Shown: positions 1 to 12,237, counted from the stretch's first letter. The stretch is 64,000 nt of DNA from Ovis canadensis (GCF_042477335.2 NC_091727.1:120621501-120685500); one strand, 5' to 3'. Notes: generated from the sequence alone by a model not told the origin. Numbers and translations: made by a program.

Positions 1-1060
1 GACCTCTGAGCACATTACTGGAAATTTTTTAAATATACAGTTACTGGTGTGAAGAGGTTTCTAAAAACATACAAAGCACACATTCAACAAGTCCACCTGA
101 AAATTCTGTGAGGGTGAAACTGGATTGAAATATTACAGCATGCCTTTTCTTTTTACAAAGACCAAAGCAAGTTCAAAGACTCAGAAACTTTCTTGAAAAT
201 GATAGAAACGTTATGGCAAATTAGGTTTCATCTTGCACGCCAAATCCAACCGATTGGTAGTTGCTTCGTGAAGCCCTGTATATCTGATCAAATTAGTGAT
301 GTCTGCCATAGCCTAGGGAGGAGGAATGAGATAGTCACCATTGTTAACAAGTTGGTCTTACTGTGAGCCTCAGGCCATCTGGGTATACTGCTTTCTATCC
401 TAGAGGTTCATTCTGGCAGCTTATGGGCTGCATTCCCACTGAAGACGTGCTTTGGCTCTCACAGTATTTTTTTTTTTAATTAGTTGCTGATATTTTAAAA
501 TGGGAGATTTCATATTTGTAAAGGATTGGAATTTTCCTTTAAAAATGGAAATTTCTAGCAATTTTAGACCTATCTTCCCAAATGGCAACTGTCACCTGTT
601 TCTGAGTAGTGGCTGCTTCCTTTAGATGGGATGTCCTCTCTTAAATTTGCCTTCTTTAACTCACTGACATTTACCATCTGGCCTCTGAAGGATATGTGTT
701 TGTGACTCCTTGCTCTATCCCTCTGTGCTACTATAATTTAATCAAGCTTCTCCACTTTAATGGAGGACTTTGAGTTTCATCATTTCCTTTTCCACTTCAA
801 TTCTGTCATTAACTAGGATGACTTTAACTCCTTGGCCTCACAGTTGCTGGACTTGCTCAGCTGCAGTAAATCCCACCTTCACTTTGGCAATCAACTCTTC
901 AGCAACAGAAATGCCCTACTGAAATTGAGCAGGACCGTGGGGGCTCCAGGCACAATAGTCTGTGTCCCGCATTTCTTGACTACAGGTAACAGGCTTCTTT
1001 CAGCCTCTATGACCTTCCCTGAGTTCCAAAGGGCAGGTTCAAACAGTTGCTAATCAGGGA
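1..1060. other. Unassigned AT-rich intergenic stretch
   Basis: I see no gene, RNA or clear repeat here. The sequence is AT-rich with no open frame above about 75 codons. It may include the 5' part of the LTR-like element that follows, whose left border I could not place. Confidence 0.4.
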
Positions 1061-1506
1061 AGGGAGGTGATGCAGAGACAAGGAAGGAGCAGTCAAGAAA
1101 CAATAGTATAGTCCTGGGACAGGTCCTGGTTCCCCCTCAAGGGACATACATATATAACAATATTTTTGAGCTATTCTGCAGGTGAGAGATGTTAACTGTA
1201 TGCTGCCCACAAGCACATAGAACCCTGACTGATTGGAACGAGAAAGTTGATGATGCTGACTCCCACTTATCTCACCACCAACCAATCAAAAGAACGTCCA
1301 CGAGCTCATCACACCCTCTTTGAACCATTACTATAAAACTTCTTACTACCTCCTCCAGGTCGGAAGACACGGTTTTGAGGGCATTAGCCTACTGTGGCCC
1401 CCTCTGCCTGGAAAAGCAATAAAGCTATTCTTTTCAACTTCACCCAAATCTCTGTCTCCAAGGTTCAGTTCAGTACCAGAATACAGAGGCCAAATTTCAG
1501 CTATAC
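1061..1506 (+). mobile_element. Solo LTR-like remnant
   Basis: The layout is that of a retroviral LTR read on the plus strand: a CAAT-type motif (CCAATCA near 1284), a TATA-like CTATAAAA near 1331, an AATAAA signal near 1419, then a C/T-rich U5-like stretch. No internal retroviral sequence lies beside it. The right border is cut by the BovB fragment. Family and left border are uncertain. Confidence 0.5.
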
Positions 1507-1511
1507 TAACT

Positions 1512-1862
1512 TTGGAGAAGACTCTTGTGAGTCCCTTAGACTGCAAGGAGATCAAACCAGTCACTTCTAAAGGAAATCAATCCTGAATATTCAATGGAAG
1601 GACTGATGCTGAAGCTGAAGCTCCAATACTTTGGCCACCTGATGCGAAGAGCCACTCATTAGAAAAGACTCTGAAGCTGGGAAAGATTGAAGGCAAGAGG
1701 AGATTGGAACGACAGAGGATGAAATAGTTGGATGGTACCACCAACTCAATGGACATGAGTTTGAGCACATTCAGGAAATGATGAAGGACAGGGAAGCCGG
1801 TTGTGCTGCAGTACATGAGGTCGCAAAGAGTTGGACATGACTGAGCAACTGAACAACAACAA
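1512..1862 (+). mobile_element. BovB (RTE) LINE 3' fragment
   Basis: This is the last 350 bases of BovB, including the stretch that in other copies codes the C-terminal [13 protein letters not shown] segment, and it ends in the usual GACTGAGCAACTGAAC tail. It is 5' truncated, with in-frame damage, and dead. Confidence 0.85.
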
Positions 1863-2329
1863 ACCTTCAAAACTGCTCAATTTCAAGATTCAAGTTTTTT
1901 TGTTTTTGTGTTTCCTTTGTTTTACCATAACTTCATGTCAGTACAGATGTTTCTGTCTTTATTTCCAAGAAATTTGCCATTATTTGTCACCCATATGGTT
2001 TTGGAAAATATGAAACAGGTAATTTTTCATATTCTCCACATCTATCAGCCCCTTTCTGGATCTACTTTTGTTCCTATGGCCCATCATGTCACTGCTTCTC
2101 TTAAAAATATTTTCATTTGTTTTGTTGCTTTGTCCTCTCATACCTGGTTCACCAAAACTCATCCCTGGATCAATCCAATCACTCAGCTTCTCTAGGGTAA
2201 TGAACACTGCTTGATAAAATCACCCTACAAATTCCTGATTTTCAGTATCAATGAGGTTTAAGTCCCTAAATATTACCTTCTCCTACTCCCCTAAATATCT
2301 ACTTCAAAGAGTTGCTACTCTCCTCAAAC
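1863..2329. other. Unassigned intergenic stretch
   Basis: AT-rich, no recognisable element. Short overlapping open frames on both strands show no family resemblance. Confidence 0.4.
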
Positions 2330-3345
2330 TATAGTCTATTTTTGCTTGCATTGCTTTGAGAGGCAACTTTTGTTTTCTACTTGCTGAGAAAATCAAGGCC
2401 ATCAGATGAGAGAAGTTCCATAGTTTGCTCCTCTACCACCTACAAATGTACTAGATGGCTGTCATTTAACACTTTTGAAAGCACTGCTTTTGTTCATTGA
2501 TTAAATATTATCATTACCCAGGATTCCAATGTCAGCTCTATGTTCTCCTCATATTATACACTTTCCCTTGTTTTCCCATGCACTTACATAAAATTTACCT
2601 GTAAGGAGAGGCATCCAACCAATACCTCTCTCCCAAGCTCAAAACCCACATATCCAAGTGTCTTAGATATCTCTATTTGGATAATCTAAACACACTGAGA
2701 ATTCCACATGTCTCAAATTGAACTCCTCTTTCTCCAGTTCTGACTTCTCTCTCCATTAATGGCATCAATACCCACTCAGTCTCTCAAGCCAAAGATGTAT
2801 GAGTCATTGTGAAGGTCCATCCTTCTCTTCCTCACCCAAGTCCTAGTATTCCAGATCTTAAATATAAGCAGTACAAGAGAGAAACAGTGAAGACACCATC
2901 TTGGCAATAAGAGAAACAAGATAACTTTGTAAAACCTGATTGTAGTTTGGCCCTGGGGAATCCATTCTCCCATAGAACTCCTACTTTAAATTCCTGAAAT
3001 ATAAATCTGATCATATCACTTCTCATCAATGACTTCGCATAGGTTTCTGAATAAAGCTAAAGCAGTAATTTAGAGTGCAGGCCCTTCCTGAACCAGTCCT
3101 TAGCAACACAGCTAGCTCCACTTCTTGCCTCTTCTCCACGTGCCCTCTATGCATTAGCCATATGGAACTGCTTGCACTTTCCTGAATGTATTGCACTGTT
3201 TCATATCTGTACTTTCACTCATGCTGTTCTCTCTGCTTAGAGTTAGCCCACATTCCTAATCTTTTCTTTCCCCTTGTCTGCTGGCTAACTCTAAACTTTT
3301 CCTTCAAAACATAACTCAAATATAAATTCCTCCAAGAAGAATTCC
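2330..3345 (+). repeat. Ancient L2-type LINE remnant
   Basis: Several phrases characteristic of the L2 3' region occur in order: TCTCAAATTGAACTCCTC near 2712, the CTCAAGCCAAAGATGT stretch near 2783, and the CTCCAAGAAGAATTCCCTGACC stretch near 3330. The tail of the same element seems to resume at about 4111, after an inserted LTR. Heavily diverged. Confidence 0.5.
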
Positions 3346-4110
3346 CTGACCCTTGAAGGAGAGGAGAAATTGCCACCCTAAAATATGTCTCTTTATCCTA
3401 AGGATTGTTTTAGGCTGGCAATGCTTAAGAAATGGGCTTTCTTGGTGGCTCAGGTGGTAAACAATCTGCCTGCAATGCAGGAGACCTGGGTTTGATCCCT
3501 GGGTCAGGAATATCCCCAGAGGAGGAAACGGCACCCCACTCCAGTATCTTGCCTGGAGAATTCCATGGACAGAGAAGCCTAGTGGGCTATAGTCCATGGG
3601 GCTGCAAAGAGTCAGATTCGACTAAGAGACTAACACTTTTTAAGAAATGGTAGACATTGGAGAAGCTCTGAAAACTTGAATAGAAGTTATCCTTTTGTAA
3701 GAGACATTTACATTTATAAGGGAAATCGACATTTGTAGGGGTGTCTCCTCGTCTGCCCTTAAAGAAGAGTGGGATGACTAAATTTCTGGAAATTCTTATC
3801 AATGGAGAAAGTCATGACCTAAATTTTCATTACAACCTTACTCTTGTTTACCATGTTTTTCCCAAGAGTCTGCTGTGACTGGCTCCCCTACTCCCCAACA
3901 TCTTTTGTTTTTAGCTGGAGATGGTATTTACTGTGATGACTTGGGCCATTTCAGGGAGTTAGTTTTCCTGGATATCTCCCATGTATATAAGAGGTACATA
4001 TGCTATTAAACTTTGTTATTTTTCTCCTGATAATCTTTATTTCAGGGATGTCTCAGTCAAAAATCTAGAAGGGTACAGGGAAAATTATTTTCCCTCCTCA
4101 TTTTCTGTAC
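3346..4110 (+). mobile_element. ERVL-like LTR inserted in L2
   Basis: It contains TATATAAGAGG near 3984 and ATTAAA near 4006, followed by a T-rich TTTTTCTCCTG motif, a layout shared with the LTR remnants near 25.9 kb and 46.6 kb in this window. L2 sequence lies on both sides, so I infer insertion into the L2. Borders are approximate. Confidence 0.45.
3436..3639 (+). mobile_element. Bov-tA SINE
   Basis: A tRNA-derived head (GGGCTTTCTTGGTGGCTCAG) is followed by the BovA body. It is flanked by an exact 11-bp direct repeat TTAAGAAATGG at 3425-3435 and 3640-3650, showing a single insertion into the older LTR. Confidence 0.9.
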
Positions 4111-4270
4111 CCTCAGTACTTTTTGTATATGTTTATTATAGCACCTTAGCACACTGACTAATGAATACTGATTTACTTGTATGATTCTTCTATCACACAG
4201 TAAAGGCACAAAGGCAGGGATTTTTTGATTGATATTTCTGCATCTCTACTGCTTAGTACATTATTTAGTA
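4111..4270 (+). repeat. L2 3' tail, continuation
   Basis: The stretch with AAAGGCAGGGATTTTT and CTGCTTAGTACATT matches the general form of the L2 terminus (gene-end phrase about a summary of the last ~150 bases). It is probably continuous with the L2 at 2330-3345 before the LTR inserted. Confidence 0.45.
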
Positions 4271-4273
4271 CAT

Positions 4274-5213
4274 CAGTTCAGTTCAGTTCAGCCGCTCAGT
4301 TATGTCCAACTCTTTGCAACCACATGAATTGCAGCATGCCAGGCCTCCCAGTCCATCACCAAAGAGTTTACCCAAATTCATGGCCATCGAGTCGGTGATG
4401 CTATCCAGCCATCTCATCCTCGGTCGTCCCCTTCTCCACCTGGCCCCAATCCCTCCCAGCATCAGGGTCTTTTCCAATGAGTCAACTCTTCACATGAGGT
4501 GGCCAAAGTACTGGAATTTCAGCTTTAGCATCAGTCCTTCCAATGAACACCCAGGACTGATCTCCTTTATGATGGACTGGTTGGATCTCCTTGCAGTCCA
4601 AGGGACTCTCAAGAGTCTTCTCCAACACCACAGTTCAAAAGCATCAGTTCTTCGGCGCTCAGCCTTCTTCACAGTCCAACTCTCACATCTGTACATGACC
4701 ACTGGAAAAACCATAGCCTTGACTAGATGGACCTTAGTCAGCAAAGTAATGTCTCTGCTTTTGAATATGCTATCTAGGTTGGTCATAACTTTCCTTCCAA
4801 GGAGTAAGGGTCTTTTAATTTCATGGCTGCAGTCACCATCTGCAGTGATTTTGGAGCCCAGAAAAATAAAGTCTGATACTGTTTGCACTATTTCCCCATC
4901 TATTTCCCATGAAGTGATGGGACCAGATGCCATGATCTTCGTTTTCTGAATATTGAGCTTTAAGCCAACTTTTTCACTCTCCTCTTTCACTTTCATCAAG
5001 AGGCTTTTTAGCTCCTCTTCACTTTCTGCCATAAGGGTGGTGTCATCTGCATATCTGAGGTTATTGATAATTCTCCCGGCAATCTTGATTCCAGCTTGTG
5101 CTTCTTCCAGTCCAGCGTTTCTCATGACGTACTCTGCATATAAGTTAAATAAGCAGGGTGACAATATACAGCCTTGACGTACTCCTTTTCCTATTTGGAA
5201 CCAGTCTGCTGTT
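4274..5213 (-). mobile_element. BovB LINE, 3' half with reverse transcriptase remnant
   Basis: Read on the minus strand this encodes the middle and C-terminal part of BovB reverse transcriptase, with the polymerase box YADD about 40 residues into an open frame of 224 codons (5164 down to 4490). It is 5' truncated at about 5213, so no endonuclease domain is present. It is not a host gene. Confidence 0.9.
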
Positions 5214-5221
5214 AATTAAAA

Positions 5222-5440
5222 GGGTCTTCTCTAGTGGCTCAGTGGGTAAAGAATCTGCCTGCAATGTAGGAGACCCAGGTTCAATCCCTGGGTCAGGAAG
5301 ATATCCTGGAAAAGGAAATGGCAACCCACTCCAGTATTCTTGCCTGGAGAATTCCATGGACAGAGGAGCCTAGGGGGCTCCTACAGTCCATGGGGTCACA
5401 AAGAGTCAGACATGACTGAGTGACTAATACTTTCACTTTT
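5222..5440 (+). mobile_element. Bov-tA SINE
   Basis: tRNA-like head at 5222 (GGGTCTTCTCTAGTGGCTC) and BovA body ending GACTGAGTGACTAATAC. It sits directly against the truncated 5' end of the minus-strand BovB. Confidence 0.88.
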
Positions 5441-5709
5441 CAGATGCTTAATTTTTTATAAATAAAAATGAAAAAAACATGAATGGAAAGGTAATTAGTG
5501 AATAGAAGAGACTAGAAATGTTTGTATCTATGATTTCTTTTTTACACTAACATCAAATTTATATTTTAATCAGGGACTTTTGTTTCAGTTATGTACATGT
5601 GATAAGTAATTGAGGATTTATTGTTTTTTCACTGTTTCTTTTCTATTTTTTTTTTTTTTACTTTACAATATTCTATTGGTTTTGCCATTGGATTTATAAG
5701 AATCTATAC

Positions 5710-6770
5710 CTGTGTGGATCACAGTAAACTATGGAAAATTCTGAAAGAGATGGGAATACCAGACCATCTGACCTGCCTCTTGAGAAACCTATATGCAGGT
5801 CAGGAAGCAACAGTTAGAACTGGACATGGAACAACAGACTGGTTCCAAATAGGAAAAGGAGTACGTCAAGGCTGTATATTGTCACCCTGCTTAATTAACT
5901 TCTATGCAGAGTACATCATGAGAAACGCTGGGCTGGAAGAAGCACAAGCTGGAATCAAGATTGCCGGGAGAATTATCGATAACCTCAGATATGCAGATGA
6001 CACCACCCTTATGGCAAAAAGTGAAGAGGAACCAAAAAGCCTCTTGATGAAAGTGAAAGTGGAGAGTGAAAAAGTTGGCTTAAAGCTCAATATTCAGAAA
6101 ACAAAGATCATGGCATCTAGTTCCATCACTTCATGGGAAACAGATGGGGAAACAGTGGAAACAGTGTCAGACTTTATTTTAGGGCTCCAAAATCACTGCA
6201 GATGGTGATTGCAGCCATGAAATTAAAAGACCCTTACTCCTTGGATGGAAAGTTATGACCAACCTAGATAGCATATTGAAAAGCAGAGACATTACTTTGC
6301 CAACAAAGGTCCGTCTAGTCAAGGCTGGTTTTTCCAGTGGTCATGTACGGATGTGAGAGTTGGACTGTGAAGAAAGCTGAGTGCTGAAGAATTGATGTTT
6401 TTGAACTGTGGTGTTGGAGAAGACTCTTGAGAGTCCCTTGGACTGCAAGGAGATCCAACCAGTCCATTCTGAAGGAGATCAACCCTGGAATTTCTTTGGA
6501 GGGAATGATGCTAAAGCTGAAACTCCAGTACTTTGGCCACCTCATGCGAAGAGTTGACTCATTGGAAAAGACTAAGATGCTGGGAGGGATTGGGAGCAGG
6601 AGGAGAAGGGGACGACCGAGGATGAGATGGCTGGATGGCATCACGGACTTGATAGATGTGAGTCTGAGTGAATTCCGGGAGTTGGTGATGAACAGGGAGG
6701 CCTGGTGTGCTGTGATTCATGGGGTTGCAAGGAGTCAGACACGACTGAGCGACTGAACTGAACTGAACTG
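5710..6770 (+). mobile_element. BovB LINE, 3' portion
   Basis: The plus strand encodes BovB reverse transcriptase from the DHLTCLLRNLYAGQE segment through the YADD box (near 5987-5999) and on towards the C terminus, with frameshifts near 6180 and 6330. The tail is tandem GAACT ending near 6770. It lies head-to-head with the minus-strand BovB at 4274-5213. Confidence 0.9.
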
Positions 6771-6890
6771 ATACCTATGGTCACCTTTGTGTTACTTTAT
6801 CATGAGTGAAGTTAGACTGTACTTTGTATAAGTGAAGTGCTACCTGACTAGATGCTGATGGGTTCATTTAGAGTAAGTAGGCTACAATAT

Positions 6891-7111
6891 GGGCTTCCCA
6901 GGTGGCACTAGCAGTAAAGAACCTGCCTGCCAATGCAGGAGACTTTCTGAAAGACTCAGGTTTGATCCCTGGGTTGGGAAGATCCCCTGTAGGAGGGCAC
7001 AGCAACCCACTCCAGTATTCTTGCCTGGAGAATCCCATGGATAGAGGAGCCTGGCAGGCTGTGGTCCATAGGGTCACACCGAGTCGGACATGACTGAGCA
7101 CGCATGCATGC
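6891..7111 (+). mobile_element. Bov-tA SINE
   Basis: It starts GGGCTTCCCAGGTGGCAC and carries the BovA body. The flanks GGCTACAATAT and GGGCTACATTAT look like a slightly diverged target-site duplication. A GCATGCATGC run forms the tail. Confidence 0.88.
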
Positions 7112-8828
7112 GGGCTACATTATGTCACCAAGAATTTCTCTTTCATTTGCCAATCCTCTACCATCTTACAAAGAAAGTCAAGGCAAACTGTGCCCCAGTC
7201 ACCATGCTTCCAGGAGGCTTCTGCCACCACTCTGCCTGCCTTGCCTCATCTTATTCATTATTGCTGCTATTTATACCTGCCACTTTAATAGAATGAGCCA
7301 ATCAGGATCCCCAAGCAATGTGAGAACAGTTTCCCAGAAGAGCAAAATGATTGTTAAATCACAAGCTCTGCTAATCAAAATCACTTCTAAACTCACTCAA
7401 AGCCTCCTTTTGTGCCTGGAACAAATTTAAATAGTTGTGCTTCTGCTCCCTTTACTATACACTCCCCCCATATCTTATCTCCAAAATCAACACCTTCTTG
7501 CCAATTAATAGCCTAACTCAGACCTCTCCTTTTCTTTTCAAGGAATGGGTAAGGAGGTAGACTCTTTTCCTTTCCTGCCTGTTCTAAGGCTGGTGTGCAC
7601 TGTCCAGTTATGCTATAAGCCCTGCCCAGAGTGAGAATGTGGTATCTGTCTAGGGAGGGACATTCACCATTGTTATGTAGCCAGAAATAATAAAAAGGTT
7701 CTGGATGATTCCTCTTGCAACACAGGTGAATCTCATTGGCCCACAGTAGGCACAAGCCACCTGTCACACATTGACAAAAATCCACTTGAGTGACTCAACC
7801 CTTCAAAATGTTCTAGCTTATCATTTTTGCATTATCTTGGGTGTGGCTTGCCTTCCTACAACTATTTATGTTAAAAAAAATTAGGCATCCTACTGCCAAA
7901 ATTGTCACATTTTTGCCAATACTTTTGAAAGCCAGTATGTTCATCTACCTGACTCCTCATTACAATCTTTCATTAGCCCACACTGTGATATTCTTTTACT
8001 CTAAGTTAATACCCTTAAGATTTCAAAAGTTGCATCTGAGCAAAAATTCCCTGTTGACGTATCTTCATGTTAATATCTTAAATGCTCTATTTAAATAAAT
8101 CAAATTAACCACTCTAGTAATCATGAAATCTCTCTTTTTGGCATTTTCAAAACTGTTTCAAAACTTTTGATTTAGCCCCTATTCAGATACTGTAAATCCC
8201 CATGAATCTTCGAAATTCTCAAATATCACCAGTCTCTTCACAAAGCCAATTAATTACATTGAAGCCATAGGGAAACATTTTTTTACAAATATCTGTAAAT
8301 ATTCTCTCAAATGTTCCTGAATATAGTTAGATATAGATAGAGAATTCAAGCTGAAATATGTAGCCTATTAAAGCTTAATGCTTTCCATGTTAAATTTAGG
8401 CCATGACCAAGCTTACTAATTGGATTTTCTGTCATTTGATCAAACTAGAGAGTTCAAATCTTAAAGCTAACTAAATTGTCAGAATTCGTTTCCTTTTTAG
8501 CAATTTGATTGATGTGAGAAATTTAAATCTGAACAGAGAGTTCTGAAAATCACCCATTTTATGTTTTCCCATCTAATAAAAATCACATGTCTCTTTCTTC
8601 AGGCAGAAGTAACGAAAGTGGCCTTCTAACTCATCTGATCCCCAAATTTACCTAAGCAGAGATATATGCTTTTCAAAGCTCCAGATACTAGAACTGGCTG
8701 GACTGTGTCAGTGGAAAGAAGGAGAGAAACTGTCCTGAGCTATTATTTCATGTCAACCACTGGTCTAGCTCAGGACTTGATCAGCACCCTGCTGCCTTTC
8801 TAACTAGCAATTTAAGATGACTAGGAGG
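7112..8828. other. Unassigned AT-rich intergenic region
   Basis: About 1.7 kb without a recognisable transposon or gene. Open frames stay below about 110 codons on both strands and show no domain features. It could hold very old repeats that cannot be recognised by eye. Confidence 0.4.
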
Positions 8829-8960
8829 GGAATTCCCTAGCGGGTGAGTGGTTAGGGCTCATCACTCTCATTACCAAGCGCTTGGGTTCGAACCTTGGTT
8901 GGGGAACTAACATCCCACAGGCTACATTGTGTGGAAAATAAATAAATAAACAAACTAAAA
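8829..8960 (+). mobile_element. Older tRNA-derived SINE (cetartiodactyl CHR type)
   Basis: The unit starts GGAATTCCCTAGCGGGTGAG, has a B-box-like GGTTCGAACCTTGG, and ends in AATAAATAAATAAAC. This arrangement is typical of tRNA-derived cetartiodactyl SINEs older than BovA. Confidence 0.65.
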
Positions 8961-9300
8961 TATATCTTAGAAAAAGATGAGTAGGAAGACATCCCTATAA
9001 CCACGGCTTCCATTCTACCTGCTGCTGTTGACAGATTATTATTGCCTTCATCTGGCATGTTCGGCCTTAGGGTTGGGACCTGACAAGCTATTTCCTGAAT
9101 GCAGATAACCAATTTCAGTTAAGTGTGACAAATATTTTATAAATTATATATTTCTTTCAAGAATCACTATGGAAACATTGTGTAATTGAGATGTTAGACT
9201 GAGCGATTAAGCATTTTCTGAGGATGAAAGGGGTAAAGGTAGTGGGATTCAACTACTTAGATGATTCTCGGGGCTAGGGTAGGATAGGGAAGTCTAATAA

Positions 9301-10143
9301 TACAGTAAGTCCCCTACATATGAACTGTCAAGTTTTGAACTTTCGAAGATGAGAACATGCATTTGCATGTACAGTCACATAAGTTAGTTCACGTGTCTGG
9401 CATACATTGTCACATGCGTGCATCTTCTACATGTGGTTGTGCTTTTGTGTACTTTACTGCATACTACTGTATAGAGTACAGTAGTACAGTATCCTTATTT
9501 CAAGCCCAGGATGTCCAGAAGCAAGCATAAGAGCAGCAGTGATGTAGCTGGTACAGTACTACCTAGACATCACTGAATGATTTTTTCAAGTGGGTAGATG
9601 GAATCGAATCCAGCAATGAACCAGAACCTGTGCCATCGATGTCAGACGTGAGTGAAACTGCAGTTTGCTCTCCATCTCCTATTGCTGATGATCTTTCAGC
9701 TCTACCATCTCCCACCTCCTCTCCCTCTTCACTCTTTGTGCCTGTTCACTCAGTGGCAGTCCCCATATGCCAGGTGTTTTACTATACTACTGTACTTTTG
9801 GGGCTTTCCTGATAGTTCAGTTGGTAAAGAATCTGCCTGCAATGCAGAAGACCCTGGTTCAACTCCTGGGTTGGGAAACGCTGGAGAAGGGATAGGCTAC
9901 CCACTCCAGTATTCCTGGGTTTCCTTTGTGGCTCAGCTGGTAAAGAATCTGCCTGCAATGTGGGAGACCTGGGTTTGATCCCTGAGTTGGGAAGACCCCC
10001 TGGAGAAGGGAAAGTGTAATACCCACTCCAGTATTCTGGCCTGAAGAATTCCATGGGGTCAAAAAGAGTCTGACACCACTGAACAACTTTCACTTTCACC
10101 GTACTTTTCAAGATACTGAACTGTAAGGTTTAAAATGTTTTCT
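9301..10143 (+). mobile_element. Internally deleted pogo/Tigger-like DNA transposon
   Basis: The left end (TACAGTAAGTCCCCTACATA) is a Tigger-type terminus beginning at a TA dinucleotide. A short N-terminal reading begins near 9510, then the sequence jumps to a proline/serine-rich C-terminal reading at 9590-9770 that includes PSPIADD. The catalytic core is missing and no matching right terminus is found, so the element is internally deleted and 3' truncated. A Bov-tA SINE splits it. Family name is from memory. Confidence 0.6.
9800..10100 (+). mobile_element. Bov-tA SINE with two tRNA heads
   Basis: Two successive head units (near 9801 and 9922) each begin with a CTTTCCTGATAG/TTTCCTTTGTGG-type start and a GCCTGCAATG core, followed by one BovA body. 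The flanking 8-bp repeat GTACTTTT (9792-9799 and 10101-10108) shows a single insertion into the DNA transposon. Confidence 0.88.
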
Positions 10144-10282
10144 TTAAAAAAAAAAAATCACTGAGAAAATAAACCACCCCCATAATTTTATTTTGACAAT
10201 AAGATCCTTTGTTGGGTAAAGAAACTTAAACTATTGTAAAACTATCAATGAGTAATTTAGTAACTCTTTATAAATGTTGGTT

Positions 10283-10495
10283 GGGCTTCCCTAGTGGCTC
10301 AGTCAGCAAAGAATCCGCCTGCAATGCAGAAGACATGGGTTCAATTACTGGTCCAGGAAGATCTCCTGGAGAAGGAAATGGCAACCCACTCCAGTATTCT
10401 TGCATGACGAATCCCTTGGACAGAGGAGCCTGGGGGGGCTACAGTCCATGGGCTCACAAAGAGTTGGACATGACTTAGTGACTAAACAACAACAG
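10283..10495 (+). mobile_element. Bov-tA SINE
   Basis: A tRNA-like head and BovA body, bounded by an exact 12-bp target-site duplication TAAATGTTGGTT at 10271-10282 and 10496-10507. Confidence 0.92.
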
Positions 10496-10507
10496 TAAAT
10501 GTTGGTT

Positions 10508-12029
10508 CCCAAGACTCAGTTATAGCATAAACATCTGCAGGAGCATATGTATAAATGGACCCAGGATTCCCATACATATAAATGGACCCAGAGCTAAAGG
10601 TATATAATTTAACCCTGGGTTGATTTTGGGGCTGCTAAACACTAGTGCTTGAATAACTGCATAAATCATGAGTCAAATGAGGCATTTCTCTCTAGTCAAT
10701 CATTAAAACAAAAAATTCAAGAGAGGCCTTGAGAATATATGCTGGCTTCATACTATCCCAGAAAGGAAGGCTAGAACCACCCTGAGAAGAGTACAGCCAG
10801 AGCAAAGAAAAGTGGGGCAAGGCCCTGGACATAGCCACCAATTGTAGGGCAGGATATAATACTCCTGGAAAAAAACAAAAAGGGCATGGTAGTCTTAGAG
10901 GCTCTGAGTTTGGAGCAAATCAAACTCTGTCCCTTTCTGCACTCCCCCTTCTCAAGCACATCCCGATTAGACTGACCAGTTAAACCTCAAGGCCAATCCA
11001 AGGGAAAGGAGATATCTCCATCTGAACCCTATATAAATATGGAGATGGCACAAATGACTAGTAGGCTCACAAATTTGGAGGAGGCTTACAAATCTGCATT
11101 TATCACAAGCACTCCCAGATGATCCAGATCCAGGGGGTCGACAGGTCATGCTTTAAGAAGCACTTCCTCAGAGAATAATAAAATCATAATAATCACAAAA
11201 TCCTAGGAATAGAAGGTTCCCAGAGACTCCCAAATCACTTCCAACAGTCAGAGTCAGACCAAAAAAAAAAAAATGATGTGGCCCACGCTTGGGAGGCAGT
11301 AAACAGCCTATTACTGAAGGTGTTCCAACAGAAACTCAATAACTACTTAGCAAGAAAATTGTAATGGGATTTCACATATCACATAGGGAAGTTAGGCTGT
11401 GTGATCTTTAGGAAAATTTCATGTCTGAGATTATATTATTTCTAGCTCTGGGAAAAGTCAGAAATCCCATTCTCAGAAGTAGAAATAATACTGTCTCCCA
11501 ACCTATTAGATTATGGGGGTGATTATTTTTTAAAAAAATTTAAACTAAAATTATCCCAAATTTTCTGAAAAATATTCTGAAAAACTATGTACTGAGAGTC
11601 TAGACAAAAGAGGTTGCTCGGTCTAGTTTAAAGGAACAATAGAAAAAAAGTTACTATGCATGAGGACATCTGACCTATACCTCACAAGTTTTAGTGCTTG
11701 ATATTCGTCATCACCTGCTTTCATCATGTGGCAGAGGTTAGAAAACAGAATGGCAATGAGATAGACAATAAGTAGGAATAAGAGCAGGGAGAAATAACAC
11801 CAGCCCACAAAGTAAATCACTGATGAAGAAGATACTCCATATACAATATCTGTTTGGGAAGGGGCTGAAGGGGCTGTAGCACAACACCCACATTTAATAA
11901 TTAAAGCCATGTGTGTATATGAGCACTTCTAATTCAGGGCAAGATTCCTGGGGGCCACAGTAATTGCAATAGTTTTAAGCCCTTCCTAGAATTCAAGAGT
12001 AGTGGAAAGGTGTAAAGAGGTTGGAAACT
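10508..12029. other. Mostly unassigned intergenic region
   Basis: No gene is recognised. A diverged MER5-like piece lies at about 11085-11165. A minus-strand frame at 11910-11623 (95 codons) contains one strongly hydrophobic segment, but nothing else supports it as a gene. Confidence 0.4.
11085..11165 (-). repeat. MER5-like (hAT) DNA transposon fragment
   Basis: AATCTGCATTTATCACAAGC followed by ACTCCCAGATGATCC resembles the second half of the MER5 family. Short and diverged, so family assignment is weak. Confidence 0.4.
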
Positions 12030-12215
12030 AGCATTTATGGAGCATTTTCTATATTCTGGGACTTCTTTGACATATCCATACAACAGCCCTGTAGAATAGA
12101 TAGCATGTTTATGCCCTTTATACACATGAGAAAACTGTCTGAGAGACAACAATTAGTAAATGGCAGGATTTGAACCCATGACTCTCTGATTCTAAAATCC
12201 ATGCTTCAACCACCA
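12030..12215 (-). repeat. MIR SINE
   Basis: The complement of the conserved MIR core is visible: ACACATGAGAAAACTG, then GGCAGGATTTGAACCCATG. This is an ancient mammalian-wide SINE, strongly diverged. Confidence 0.55.
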
Positions 12216-12237
12216 CCTCTGTGTGTCTTACATTTAA

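Noticed and set aside
4490..5164. A 224-codon reverse transcriptase-like frame as a retron or host polymerase
   Set aside because: It is the polymerase region of a 5'-truncated BovB LINE, with the typical BovB tail.
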